Below, one piece after another: positions 8,251 through 16,555 of a stretch of DNA of 64,000 bases. Position numbers and translations under genes: made by a program. Numbering within the stretch: the first letter of the stretch is position 1; each line of letters starts with the position of its first letter. Below the pieces are notes generated by a model. It saw only the letters and a program-made list of their open reading frames with translations, was not told where the DNA came from and did no database searches. The stretch is from Pseudomonas sp. 31-12. Its GTDB lineage: Bacteria; Pseudomonadota; Gammaproteobacteria; Pseudomonadales; Pseudomonadaceae. Where the stretch lies: the NCBI RefSeq assembly GCF_003151075.1, contig NZ_CP029482.1, positions 3,038,001 to 3,102,000 of the forward strand. The letters run 5' to 3'.

Positions 8251-8566
8251 GGAGTTGCACGGACTTGCCCCCCCATCTGCATCACAACTGACCAGTCATT
8301 TGCAGCCGACTTGACCAGCGCACGTGGGAATGACGACCGGCAGAGAACGGCCAATTGCTGCCTGTCGAAGCCCTGATATGAGGCTGCTGACTTGTAAAGT
8401 AGAACACATTAGAAATGCATTTTTAGCTAATCGATACTGAGTGCGCTCACAAACGAGGCAATGTAGGAGTGAAGCAAAGCGCAGGGACTAAAAAGCACAA
8501 CGGTTAGCTTCTTTACTTGATGAAGTTGGGGCACAGAAAACGTGATCTGTCCCCATTTACCCCTGT

Positions 8567-8875
8567 TCAGTACTCAAAATCGGTAGAAACCTCAAAATCG
8601 CGGTCAAATTTCATAACAAAGCAACGCCATCTACCGCCCGTATGCTGAAACATGTGCTCGTTCAACTTCGAAACCAACGCCGACACACCCACCTCACACG
8701 AATCGGATAAAAAATCCGAATGCCGAACTCCATTTTTAGAGTATGAAAAACTGGACTCAACCCAACCCTCATCTAAATCCAGCTCAGCTTTATAAACAAT
8801 TTCTTCACAAGCGTTCGGCGCCTCTTCATAAATGAGGGCGGCCAAGGAATTTAAAATCTCCAACTGTTCTTTCAT
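8567..8875 (-). CDS. YezG/DUF600-like immunity protein (orphan)
   Basis: 102 aa. The arrangement of an N-terminal helix ending 'EEAPNACEEIVYKAEL', a central beta region with 'SFSYSKNG', and the C-terminal signature 'GRWRCFVMKFDRDFEVSTDFEY'-type (bulky aromatic strand, then D.DF....DFEY) resembles the YezG (DUF600) family, which neutralises LXG and related polymorphic toxins. It is AT-richer than the core genome. Directly upstream, ending five bases before its ATG, are the last codons of a deleted toxin (see 8880-8999), the normal toxin-immunity order. Family assignment is by pattern only. Confidence 0.55.
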   Translation of the reverse strand: MKEQLEILNSLAALIYEEAPNACEEIVYKAELDLDEGWVESSFSYSKNGVRHSDFLSDSCEVGVSALVSKLNEHMFQHTGGRWRCFVMKFDRDFEVSTDFEY

Positions 8876-8879
8876 TTAA

Positions 8880-8999
8880 TTAACCACCCTTCTGGTTTAG
8901 AAAGCGCTTAGTTTTCGCTTCGCCGTCGATTGTGTACTTTACAACAATGGAGTCAGGTCTGGCAGAGCTGTCGTACAGGTTGTTATGGGCCGGAAGCTG
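8880..8999 (-). pseudogene. C-terminal remnant of a polymorphic toxin
   Basis: Reading the minus strand into the YezG-like gene gives an open frame of about 39 codons containing 'NLYDSSARPDSIVVKYTIDG' and ending 'FLNQKGG' then TAA, four bases before the next ATG. The upstream limit is an in-frame stop just before the IS1182 fragment at 9025. The position and AT-rich composition fit a toxin tip whose body has been deleted. The toxin class cannot be told from so short a tail. Confidence 0.45.
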
Positions 9000-9024
9000 T
9001 CATCCACGTATGGCTGCTATGGGT

Positions 9025-9333
9025 CCAGGCCGTGTGAAAACGCGCTGAATACGTCGAATACTGAGAGTCGCGAGGATTGCCTGTGGAATAAGCGGGCGGA
9101 AGCGCGAATTACCTTAGTCAGCTACATAGATGTTTGTAATGCCGATTGGGCCGCGTCAGCGGCCCAATCGGCTACTAACGGGCGAGCCAAGCGGCTGGGT
9201 TCACGCCCTGATCGCCTCAAGCAGTCCTGCGATGCCGAAGATGCTCATCATTCGTTTGAGGTTGTAGGCGAGCACATGAAGGCTCATCTCGGTGCTCACT
9301 TTCGGCAGGGTTTTGGTCAGGAAGTGGGTACTT
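9025..9333 (-). mobile_element. Truncated IS1182-family copy (transposase 3' end only)
   Basis: Base-for-base the same as 14712-15020 of the complete element, including the terminal repeat CCAGGCCGTGTGAAAAC, the 14-bp perfect hairpin (9141-9172) and the last 43 codons or so of the transposase. The flank before the terminal repeat ends in ATGGGT in both copies. The match stops abruptly at 9333, where a different element end begins. The near identity of the copies suggests recent duplication or ongoing transposition. Confidence 0.92.
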
Positions 9334-9440
9334 TGTTGCCGCTGACCGAAAACTGCTCCAGTAAAGGCTGTTCCGCCGACTGAAAACTGACCCAAGTGTT
9401 CGATTGCGCCAATTCAGCTTTCGAGAAGTAGGGCACGAGG
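9334..9440. mobile_element. Possible IS21-family terminus
   Basis: Immediately after the broken IS1182 copy the sequence starts TGTTGCCGCTGACCGAAAAC and contains two related blocks, CTGACCGAAAACTGCTCC and CGACTGAAAACTGACCC, about 45 bases apart. Multiple internal terminal repeats beginning with TG are characteristic of IS21-type elements. No transposase gene remains. This explains how the IS1182 copy was cut, but the family call is by pattern only. Confidence 0.4.
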
Positions 9441-9627
9441 CATAAAAATTTCGCTCAACAACCCACTCTAGATCAAATTGCAATCGGCAGGGTGGATCAG
9501 CTTTTGATCGGCATCAACAGAATGAGTGATCTCAGCGTTTTGGATCGACTCGCCACTTTCAAAATCGGCGGTGGTCGAAGTCAGCCAGAACAAATGACTA
9601 CTTCAGACCATCCCTAAACGCCGCTCT

Positions 9628-10056
9628 CTAATCACTCCATGAACATACAAACTCATCAAAGTTTGAGGCAACAAAGAAGGCTTCACCTGAACTCGGATCA
9701 AAAATCTCAACAGCAATGGAGGACGTTTTGAAATTCAGGCAAACCAAGTAGCCACCTGCCTCTCTTGCTACAGGGACCATTTCTTGAGGAAGCCCAGGAG
9801 GTTTTCCTGCCCCTAAGTACCATGAGATGGTATACGGAGTCACATCAGGCGAGAACGAAAAGAATTCGCTTATACAAGTCCCTTTGTCGCCATATGAAAA
9901 TGAAGATATTTCCGGTATGGCTTCATCAGAGTATTTGACTAGATCCAAAAATGAACTTGGGAAAGCTACTCCAAGTAGTTTTTGTACTTGGGAAATCGTA
10001 TGGCAATCAACTGAGGATGCTGGATCAATCCCGAAAGAATTCCAGTCGAATTTCAT
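9628..10056 (-). CDS. SMI1/KNR4 (SUKH) family immunity protein
   Basis: 142 aa with GGGAG eight bases before the ATG. The layout 'KLLGVAFPSSFLDLVKYSDE' (helical entry), 'CISEFFSFSP', 'MVPVAREAGGYLVCLNF' and 'VASNFDEFVCSW' is the SUKH fold: each strand pair and the final F-x-x-F helix are recognisable. These cytoplasmic proteins bind and inhibit nuclease toxins delivered by contact-dependent or type VI systems. Its own toxin is missing, although a short open frame ending in TAA at 10074 could be the toxin tail. The gene is AT-rich and lies between an insertion-sequence fragment and the Rhs immunity gene. Confidence 0.75.
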   Translation of the reverse strand: MKFDWNSFGIDPASSVDCHTISQVQKLLGVAFPSSFLDLVKYSDEAIPEISSFSYGDKGTCISEFFSFSPDVTPYTISWYLGAGKPPGLPQEMVPVAREAGGYLVCLNFKTSSIAVEIFDPSSGEAFFVASNFDEFVCSWSD

Positions 10057-10249
10057 ATACGGCTCCCGCGCAGTTAATAAATCTGCTCCCCCTTTTCTTG
10101 GAGACGGTGGGAGCGTGCAAGTTTATGGGAGCCTATCGTTTCGGCGGGGCAATTTCCGAACCTTGTCTAGATGCATTCCCATTCAGCAAGCAAAAAGGGA
10201 ACGGGGTTGTTTTCGTGAGTGTATATAAAATACAACTGTCCTATTTTCT

Positions 10250-10684
10250 TTATTCTGCTGGCGAAAGGTACCACCTGATAAACTCAAAAAATCCACTCCA
10301 TTTTGGAGGGATCAGGCCAGATACGAAGTCTTCTTGCTGAGCTAAGTCGAAGTCCCAAACGCCACCACTATTTTTGTCCAGCAAGTAACCTCCCTCACCT
10401 TGCAAGGAGGTGAAGCCTATGTAATTTTCTGGTAGCTCCCACATGTCGTGAATGAACTCGGTACCCATCAAGATCTGCTCTGTAGGCTCGGATACGTCAC
10501 AAATGTACTCATCAGATACAGAGCTCTTAAAATTAGCAGGTAGGTAATTTATATAAATACTACCGAACTCGCTGTCTGGAGAGACTCCTAGTTTTTCAAG
10601 GGCGCTTATAGCCAAGTCCTTGTCGGTTCTATGTATGCTGTCTGGCTGCTGTTCTATCAGGCTAACTAAGTCTTTGGGTATCAT
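10250..10684 (-). CDS. Immunity protein (SUKH-like) for the Rhs-LHH toxin
   Basis: 144 aa from the ATG at 10684, which overlaps the rhs stop by ATGA, so the pair is translationally coupled in the order expected of toxin then immunity. Visible features are an N-terminal helix pair with 'ISALEKLGVSPDSEFGSIY', a middle segment 'YIGFTSLQGEGGYLLDKN', 'GVWDFDL' and a C-terminal aromatic helix 'WSGFFEFIRWYL', which together match SMI1/KNR4-type (SUKH) proteins. It should bind the LHH nuclease tip and protect the producing cell. The in-frame upstream extension (to 10714) lies inside the toxin gene and is not used. Confidence 0.75.
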   Translation of the reverse strand: MIPKDLVSLIEQQPDSIHRTDKDLAISALEKLGVSPDSEFGSIYINYLPANFKSSVSDEYICDVSEPTEQILMGTEFIHDMWELPENYIGFTSLQGEGGYLLDKNSGGVWDFDLAQQEDFVSGLIPPKWSGFFEFIRWYLSPAE

Positions 10685-13600
10685 TTTTTTACCTCGGCTG
10701 CACGATCCCTCCAATATTGAGGAACCTCTTTGTCAAATAGCTCTCTGTCTACAGGTGCGTCAGGGTTTTTATTTCTTCCATAAGGGTGAATTGCTTTGCC
10801 TCCCTTGTCTTTCTTCGTCTGAAGGTGAGTCTTTCGGCTCAGTTCGAAGAGGGGGCCTTTACCATTTTGTCTAGAGTGGTGAAGTTGCAATTGCTCCGGC
10901 ACACCGTCTTTCATCACAAATGGAGACCCACCTTCCTTAGCTCGTTGATAATTTGACTTTCCTCCTACTTCCATGTCCCAGTCAATGTCTTGCTGGAAGA
11001 CCTTATATTCATTACCAGTTCCTTTGCCTCGGGCTTTCCATGTTGTCTCTTTTTTAAAGAACTTTGGATTCTTACCGTTCTCAGGCCCCGGGGCATCCGG
11101 TGCACCTTCATTTACCTTAGCGCCAGTTTCAGGAGACTCAAGTCTTGATGGAGGCTTACACCCATCCGCTCCCGGACAGTTATCCAACCCCAATGGATCC
11201 ACCCACCCCGTAGGGTTAGGCACGTACTGGTAGTTGTTCAACCCGCCTGCAAGCTTGATCGGATCCGGCGTCAGATACCGTCCAGTGCCAGGATTGTAGT
11301 AGCGATGCCGGTTGTAATGTAAGCCCGTTTCCGCATCGAAGTACTGACCCTGGAAGCGCAGCGGGTTGTCGATTTCCGCAACGTCGAGAGTGGCGAGGTT
11401 GCCATACGCGCGGTATTTCGCCGACCACATGATTTCGCCGCTGTAGTCGGTGAGTTCCTGTGGGGTGCCGAGGTGGTCGAGTTGGTAGTAGAACGGCTCG
11501 GCTTTGAGTGGGCCTTCACCGTCGAGCATCGCCAAAGGTCTGAAGCTACCCGGCTCGTAGATGTAGCTGCGATAACGGTTGTCGGCGCTTTCGGCGATGA
11601 GGCGTTCGCCTTGCCACAGGAACTCTGTGGTTTGACCGTCGACGGTTTTGGCGATACGGCGGCCGAAGGCGTCGTACTTGTAGCTTGCGATGCTGCCGCT
11701 GGGGAGGCTGACACCGATGAGGCGGTGTTGGCAGTCGTAGCGGTATTCGGTGACGAGCTTTTGCCCGGTTCCGCGGCGCTCACGGCTCAAATTGCCATAG
11801 GCGTCGTAGTCGTAATGGCGATCGCCCTGCATCAGCAGGCGGTTGCCTTTGACGTTGGCAAGGTTCGCGGTCGTCTGGTCGCCTTGGCCGAGCAGGTTGC
11901 CTGCTGGGTCGTGGGCAAAACTTTCCGGTGTCGTGCCGCGTACGTTGATCAGTCGGTCGAGCGGGTCGTAGCGGTAGCTGCGACTGCCTTTACGGCTGTC
12001 ATCAATGCCGGATAGGTTACCGTTGGCATCGTAAGCGTAGCGACGCTGAAACAGATTGCGATCCTGCTGGCTAACGCTGTGAGCTTGGAGGCGGCCTTGT
12101 TCGTCGTATTGGTATTGGCTGAGCAACAGACCCTGTTGACGCTGCTGTTCGCGACCTGCGCTGAACTGGTGGGCGGTCAGGCGTGAACCGTTGAGGTCGA
12201 TGCTGCTCAGTTGACCGCCTCGTTGGTGGTGATAATCAAGCTTGCTGCCGTCCGGGAGGCGACAGTGCTTCAGTTGGCCTACGGTGTCGTACTCGTAACG
12301 CAGCGTGCCCCAACCTTGGTGCTCGGTGATCAGGCGGTCTTGCAGGTCGTATTCGTAGGCCAGCGGCCAGTTTCCGTCATCGACGTTCACCAGGCGCCCG
12401 AGGGCGTCGTAGCTGTAGTGAATTTCCTCGCCATCGGCCAGGGTTTTCACCAGCAGGCGGCCAGCGGCATCGCGCTGGTACTCGGTAATCAGTTCGTTAC
12501 CGTCGTCGCCGAACTCGGTTTTCTTCAGCAACTGACCATTAAGGTCGTATTCATAAGCGGTACGACGACCGTCGAAGCCGGTTTCCTGCTGGATCAGGCC
12601 GTTCGGGTAGTAGTCGAGGTGATACTGCTCGCCACGTTCGTTTTCGATGTCGCTGAGCAACAGGCGCGCATTGTCGTAGCGGTAGCGCAGTTGGCTGCCG
12701 TCCGGGTTGATGCGGCGGCTGACCAAGTGCAGGTTATCGGCATATTCGTAGCGGGTGACTCGGCCCAGTTCATCGCGTTCGGCGGTGACGCGGCCGTATG
12801 GGTTGTAAGTGAACGCGCGCGTAGCGCCACCGGGCAGGGTGATTTGCGCGAGCCGGTTGGCAGCATCCCATTGGTATTGGGTGATTGCGCCGCTTTCGTC
12901 TTGACGGGTGATCTGTCGGCCCAACGCGTCGTAGCGGTACTTGCGCTGACCACCGTCCGGCAGTTGCTCTTCGAGCAGTTGCCCGAGGTTGTTCCAGCCC
13001 AGTTGATGACGACTTCCATCTGGATGACGGATTTCTAGAAGACGGCCCTGGCGGTCATAGTTGTAGTGGGTTGAATTACCGTCCGGGTCAATTTGTTCGG
13101 TGATATCGCCTTGGTCGTTGCGCCAATATATCCACTTCGCCGGGCCACGATTCACCACACGAACGTAGCCATGGTAGTACTCGTAGGAGGTTGGGGCGTC
13201 TTCTGGTGGAATGACCGCGACCAGCCGGCCTGCTTGGTTGTATTGGTATTCGGTAACGGCGCCGAGTGGATCTTTCTCGGCGATCAAGCGACCCTTGTCG
13301 TCGTAGGCCTTGAGGTGTTCCGCGCCGTCCGGGTCGACCTTGGCAACCAGTCGTGCCTTATCGTCGTGGGTGTAGACCTCTTCGCTGCCGTCAGCATTGG
13401 TAACCGTGACGCTGCCTTTGTCATCCCAGGCGTAATGCGCGTCCATTTGCGAGAAGCTTGCCCAGTGATGGATGCAGCGCGCCGATTTACCTTCTCTTTC
13501 CCATTCCCAGTAGAAACTGGCGCCACCGGCGAGTTGCCGCTCAAGAATGACGTTCTGGTCGTTGTAGGCATAACGCTCGGCTTCGCCGGCAGCGTTTTTG

Positions 13601-13854
13601 GCTTCGATCAGGCGGTGTTGGGCGTCGTAACTGTAGGTGACCAGGGTCTGGATGGTGCTCCACGCGTCTTCCAGATTGTCAGCCGGGATGAACTGCTGGT
13701 AGTCGATGGCGACGATGTGCTTGCGGTCGTATCGCACGAGGAGGGCCCGACCGGCGCCGTTATCGACGCGTTTGATTCGCCCGTGAATGTCACGGGTGAT
13801 GTGCAGGCGATTGCCGTAGTTGTCGCTGATGGCGATCAGCGTGGCGCCCTTCAA
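10681..13854 (-). CDS. Rhs/YD-repeat protein with LHH nuclease tip, N-terminally truncated
   Basis: 1057 aa of YD-repeat shell followed by the conserved Rhs core end 'RYYNPGTGRYLTPDP' and 'WVDPLGLDN' (from about residue 886), then a variable C-terminal tip of about 160 residues. The tip holds 'LQLHHSRQNGKGPLFEL' with the LHH motif at 991-993, the mark of the Tox-LHH branch of HNH/EndoVII nucleases. Full Rhs proteins carry several hundred more N-terminal residues (PAAR or other delivery domain). Here the frame begins at a TTG with an in-frame TAA two codons before it, so the delivery part is gone. It is likely an orphan Rhs tip, not deliverable as it stands, but able to replace the tip of an intact rhs by recombination. 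Immunity gene 10250-10684 follows. Confidence 0.9.
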   Translation of the reverse strand: MKGATLIAISDNYGNRLHITRDIHGRIKRVDNGAGRALLVRYDRKHIVAIDYQQFIPADNLEDAWSTIQTLVTYSYDAQHRLIEAKNAAGEAERYAYNDQNVILERQLAGGASFYWEWEREGKSARCIHHWASFSQMDAHYAWDDKGSVTVTNADGSEEVYTHDDKARLVAKVDPDGAEHLKAYDDKGRLIAEKDPLGAVTEYQYNQAGRLVAVIPPEDAPTSYEYYHGYVRVVNRGPAKWIYWRNDQGDITEQIDPDGNSTHYNYDRQGRLLEIRHPDGSRHQLGWNNLGQLLEEQLPDGGQRKYRYDALGRQITRQDESGAITQYQWDAANRLAQITLPGGATRAFTYNPYGRVTAERDELGRVTRYEYADNLHLVSRRINPDGSQLRYRYDNARLLLSDIENERGEQYHLDYYPNGLIQQETGFDGRRTAYEYDLNGQLLKKTEFGDDGNELITEYQRDAAGRLLVKTLADGEEIHYSYDALGRLVNVDDGNWPLAYEYDLQDRLITEHQGWGTLRYEYDTVGQLKHCRLPDGSKLDYHHQRGGQLSSIDLNGSRLTAHQFSAGREQQRQQGLLLSQYQYDEQGRLQAHSVSQQDRNLFQRRYAYDANGNLSGIDDSRKGSRSYRYDPLDRLINVRGTTPESFAHDPAGNLLGQGDQTTANLANVKGNRLLMQGDRHYDYDAYGNLSRERRGTGQKLVTEYRYDCQHRLIGVSLPSGSIASYKYDAFGRRIAKTVDGQTTEFLWQGERLIAESADNRYRSYIYEPGSFRPLAMLDGEGPLKAEPFYYQLDHLGTPQELTDYSGEIMWSAKYRAYGNLATLDVAEIDNPLRFQGQYFDAETGLHYNRHRYYNPGTGRYLTPDPIKLAGGLNNYQYVPNPTGWVDPLGLDNCPGADGCKPPSRLESPETGAKVNEGAPDAPGPENGKNPKFFKKETTWKARGKGTGNEYKVFQQDIDWDMEVGGKSNYQRAKEGGSPFVMKDGVPEQLQLHHSRQNGKGPLFELSRKTHLQTKKDKGGKAIHPYGRNKNPDAPVDRELFDKEVPQYWRDRAAEVKK

Positions 13855-13889
13855 CTGTTATAAAATTTCTTTTCTTCCGAGTAGAACAA

Positions 13890-14609
13890 TTGAGCTCGAT
13901 ACTCAGAGGTGCCCTGCATCGGCATCCAGATGGCGCGGGATACGCACGCGGTGAAGATACCCGTGCTCGAATCGTGGCTGCAGCGCTGAAGCTGTTCGGC
14001 GAGCGGGGTTTCGAGGCTGCATCAACCCGCGATATTGCAGCCGCTGCTGGCGTAAATGCCCCTGCGTTGAGGTACTACTTCGATAACAAGGAAGGTGTGT
14101 ACCTTGCGTGCGCGGAGCACATTGCTTCTCACGTGTGGGAGTACATGTCGCAGGTGGTCGCTGATGCCGAGCAGGTGCTCGCGGAGAATGAGAGTCACGA
14201 TGCCCTAATCGATGCCTTCTGTGCGATACAAGGGCGTGTCGTGGACTTCATGTTCAAGTCGCAAGACTCCTTGGAATGGCAGCTATTCATTGCCCACGGG
14301 CAAGGCGGCCAGGGGCCTGCGGCCGGTTTTCACATCATCAATAATCGCCTCAATGAGCCAATTTCTTCCGTGACAACCGCAATTGTTGGGCGTTTGCTGG
14401 GGCGAGCGGCCAGCGATGATGAAACGCGGATCAGATCAATGGCGTTGAGCGGCCAACTGGCAGTCTTTCAGATGATGCGCCGTACTGCTCTCACCTCACT
14501 GAATTGGGATAAGGTTGATGCGGAGCGGCTTGAACTAATAAAGCGTGTGGTTATCGATCACACCCGCGCGGTTCTGCACGCCATGATCATTGGACGTAGT
14601 CCGACATAA
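13890..14609 (+). CDS. TetR-family regulator, CerR/DUF1956 type
   Basis: 239 aa. TetR DNA-binding domain at about residues 25-70 ('RIVAAALKLFGERGFEAAST' then 'IAAAAGVNAPALRYYFDNKE') with a long C-terminal ligand domain containing 'LEWQLFIAHGQGGQGPAAGF', as in the CecR/YbiH-like group that controls drug-efflux ABC operons. The only in-frame starts near the family's usual N-terminus are a TTG at 13890 or later codons. The Rhs truncation point is just 35 bases away in the divergent direction, so the true ATG may have been lost at the same junction. No efflux operon is adjacent, so it is likely a displaced regulator. Confidence 0.8.
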   Translation: MSSILRGALHRHPDGAGYARGEDTRARIVAAALKLFGERGFEAASTRDIAAAAGVNAPALRYYFDNKEGVYLACAEHIASHVWEYMSQVVADAEQVLAENESHDALIDAFCAIQGRVVDFMFKSQDSLEWQLFIAHGQGGQGPAAGFHIINNRLNEPISSVTTAIVGRLLGRAASDDETRIRSMALSGQLAVFQMMRRTALTSLNWDKVDAERLELIKRVVIDHTRAVLHAMIIGRSPT

Positions 14610-14659
14610 CCGTAGCTGCCCGACCTACGCCCCTTTCCAATCCCGTAGCTGGACATCCA

Positions 14660-14711
14660 CCATTGGTGGCTTTTGGCCGGTTGTTGCTCGTCTCGACCGG
14701 CAGCAATGGGT
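14660..14711. repeat. Interrupted intergenic motif flanking the IS1182 element (left half)
   Basis: Reads GGTGGCTTTTGGCCGGTTG then a block ending in CCGGCAGCAATGGGT; the continuation GTCGATAGCTGCCCGTCA appears only after the element, at 16392. Together they form a sequence type scattered between Pseudomonas genes and repeated in degraded form at 21600, 22045, 22684 and 23330 in this window. The element therefore landed inside a copy of this motif. Confidence 0.55.
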
Positions 14712-14827
14712 CCAGGCCGTGTGAAAACGCGCTGAATACGTCGAATACTGAGAGTCGCGAGGATTGCCTGTGGAATAAGCGGGCGGAAGCGCGAATTACC
14801 TTAGTCAGCTACATAGATGTTTGTAAT

Positions 14828-14859
14828 GCCGATTGGGCCGCGTCAGCGGCCCAATCGGC
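14828..14859 (-). terminator. Perfect 14-bp hairpin after the transposase gene
   Basis: GCCGATTGGGCCGC-(GTCA)-GCGGCCCAATCGGC, 28 bases past the transposase stop inside the element and repeated exactly at 9141-9172. There is no T-run, so it may stop incoming transcription or protect the transcript end rather than act as a simple terminator. Confidence 0.5.
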
Positions 14860-14887
14860 TACTAACGGGCGAGCCAAGCGGCTGGGT

Positions 14888-16324
14888 TCACGCCCTGATC
14901 GCCTCAAGCAGTCCTGCGATGCCGAAGATGCTCATCATTCGTTTGAGGTTGTAGGCGAGCACATGAAGGCTCATCTCGGTGCTCACTTTCGGCAGGGTTT
15001 TGGTCAGGAAGTGGGTACTTCCCATCCAGTATTTGAGCGTTCCAAAAGGATGTTCAACGGTCTGTCGGCGACGCCTCATCATCGTTGGATCATTTTCCAG
15101 TCGTACCTGCATCGCATCGACTACGGCTTCATGTTCCCAGCGCTTTACCCGGCGCTCCTTACCGGTCGTACACTGCTTCTGCATTGCGCAGGACTGGCAG
15201 CCCGAGAACCAATAACAGTGCAAAAGCATGCCGTCTTCCACCGAAGAATGCCGCCGGGTCAGTAACTGTCCCGCAGGGCATCGATACTCGTCCGATGCAG
15301 CAAGGTAGATGAAGTCCTGCTTACCAAATCGGCCTTCGGCTTTGCTGCCAGATGTGAGGGGTTTCGGTACGAAGGTAGTGATGCCGGCTTGCTCGCAAGC
15401 AAGGATTTCCAGACCTTTGTAATAGCCTCGGTCGGCCACCACCGTTAGCGATTCAGCCTCGATTTCTTCACGCGCCTGGTTCGCCATATTGCTCAGTTGC
15501 CCACGATCATTACCAACGTTGGTCACCTCGTGGGCAACGATCAGATGGTGTTTGTCGTCGACAGCTGTTTGTACGTTGTAGCCAACCGTTCCGGTGCCTC
15601 GACCGCTCGTGGCCATTGAGCGTGCATCTGGGTCTGTGAGGGAGATCTGCTGGTCTGGACTTTCGTGGAGCTGCGCCTCGATTTCCTTGAGTTTCTGCAT
15701 CTGCTTTTTCAGTGTTTCTATCTTTTCTTTAAGCCGCTCTGCTTTGGCCTCGGCGACTTCGGGTGTTGCCCGATCCGCCGAATCCATCGCCGCCAGATAT
15801 CGATCAATACTCTGCTCGATCTGCTGCATGCGTGCCTTCACTTTGCCCTGAGTGAAGTTGCGGTCGCGATTATTGACGGCTTTGAATTTGCTGCCGTCGA
15901 TGGCGATGATCGACTGGGAGAAGAGATTGAGGTTGCGGCAAAGAACTACGAACTGGCGGCATACGCTGCGAATGGCTTTGCCGTTGTCTTTGCGAAAGTC
16001 GGCAATGGTTTTGAAGTCCGGGGCCAAACGCCCCGTTAGCCACATCAACTCGACGTTGCGCTCGGCCTCACGCTCAAGCCGGCGGCTGGACTGAATCCGA
16101 TTGAGATAGCCGTAGATATAGATCTTTAGCAAGACCGCTGGATGATAGGCCGGACGACCCGTTGCAGCAGGATCGACGCCCTCAAACCCAAGTGCGCCCA
16201 GGTCGAGTTCATCGACGAAAACGTCGACCACTCGGACTGGATTTTCTTCAGTTACGTAATCGTCCAGGCACTCCGGCAGCAGAGTCACTTGCGTCCGGGC
16301 CTCGCCTTCAATGAATCGCTTCAT
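14888..16324 (-). CDS. IS1182-family transposase, intact
   Basis: 478 aa, within the family's usual length. The N-terminal DUF772-like domain ('GRPAYHPAVLLKIYIYGYLN') is followed by a DDE catalytic core: Asp in 'IIAIDGSKFKAV', Asp in 'LTVVADRGYYKG' and Glu in 'RRQTVEHPFGTLK'. A coiled-coil stretch (residues about 175-235) lies between the first Asp and the 'TGTVGYNVQTAVDD' segment. A cysteine cluster ('WFSGCQSCAMQKQC') precedes the final Glu. No frameshift or stop was seen, so the element may be active. Confidence 0.95.
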   Translation of the reverse strand: MKRFIEGEARTQVTLLPECLDDYVTEENPVRVVDVFVDELDLGALGFEGVDPAATGRPAYHPAVLLKIYIYGYLNRIQSSRRLEREAERNVELMWLTGRLAPDFKTIADFRKDNGKAIRSVCRQFVVLCRNLNLFSQSIIAIDGSKFKAVNNRDRNFTQGKVKARMQQIEQSIDRYLAAMDSADRATPEVAEAKAERLKEKIETLKKQMQKLKEIEAQLHESPDQQISLTDPDARSMATSGRGTGTVGYNVQTAVDDKHHLIVAHEVTNVGNDRGQLSNMANQAREEIEAESLTVVADRGYYKGLEILACEQAGITTFVPKPLTSGSKAEGRFGKQDFIYLAASDEYRCPAGQLLTRRHSSVEDGMLLHCYWFSGCQSCAMQKQCTTGKERRVKRWEHEAVVDAMQVRLENDPTMMRRRRQTVEHPFGTLKYWMGSTHFLTKTLPKVSTEMSLHVLAYNLKRMMSIFGIAGLLEAIRA

Positions 16325-16555
16325 GATCGTCCTCGATACGATCTAGACGATCAGAAGATTAGACAATTGCAGGTGTTTTCACACGGCCTGGGTCGATAGC
16401 TGCCCGTCATCAGTGGTAGCTATCGGGTAATGCTAGATATCAGAATGGGGGCTAGAATGAGCCGAACGGCTTGCGTTGATCTCGCCAAGCTTGAGTAGAC
16501 GCTGATCGAAGGCGTGCATATTTCAACCATTCGCCCGCAACCAACACGCTTCGTC

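Larger units (their letters stand above)
14712..16391 (-). mobile_element. Complete IS1182-family insertion sequence
   Basis: About 1.68 kb bounded by perfect 17-bp terminal inverted repeats, CCAGGCCGTGTGAAAAC at 14712-14728 and its complement at 16375-16391. GGT occurs at both outer edges, so any target duplication is very short. It holds one intact transposase gene (14888-16324) and, beyond the transposase stop, a 14-bp perfect hairpin with a GTCA loop at 14828-14859. A 3' fragment of a second copy lies at 9025-9333. Confidence 0.93.

Noticed and set aside
9141..9172. Hairpin repeats at 9141 and 14828 as a CRISPR or attachment site
   Set aside because: Both are the same internal part of the IS1182 element; no spacer array and no att duplication.
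12211..13038. Long plus-strand ORF inside rhs
   Set aside because: It is the complement of YD-repeat coding sequence; its Val/Ala-rich translation has no start signals and matches no family.
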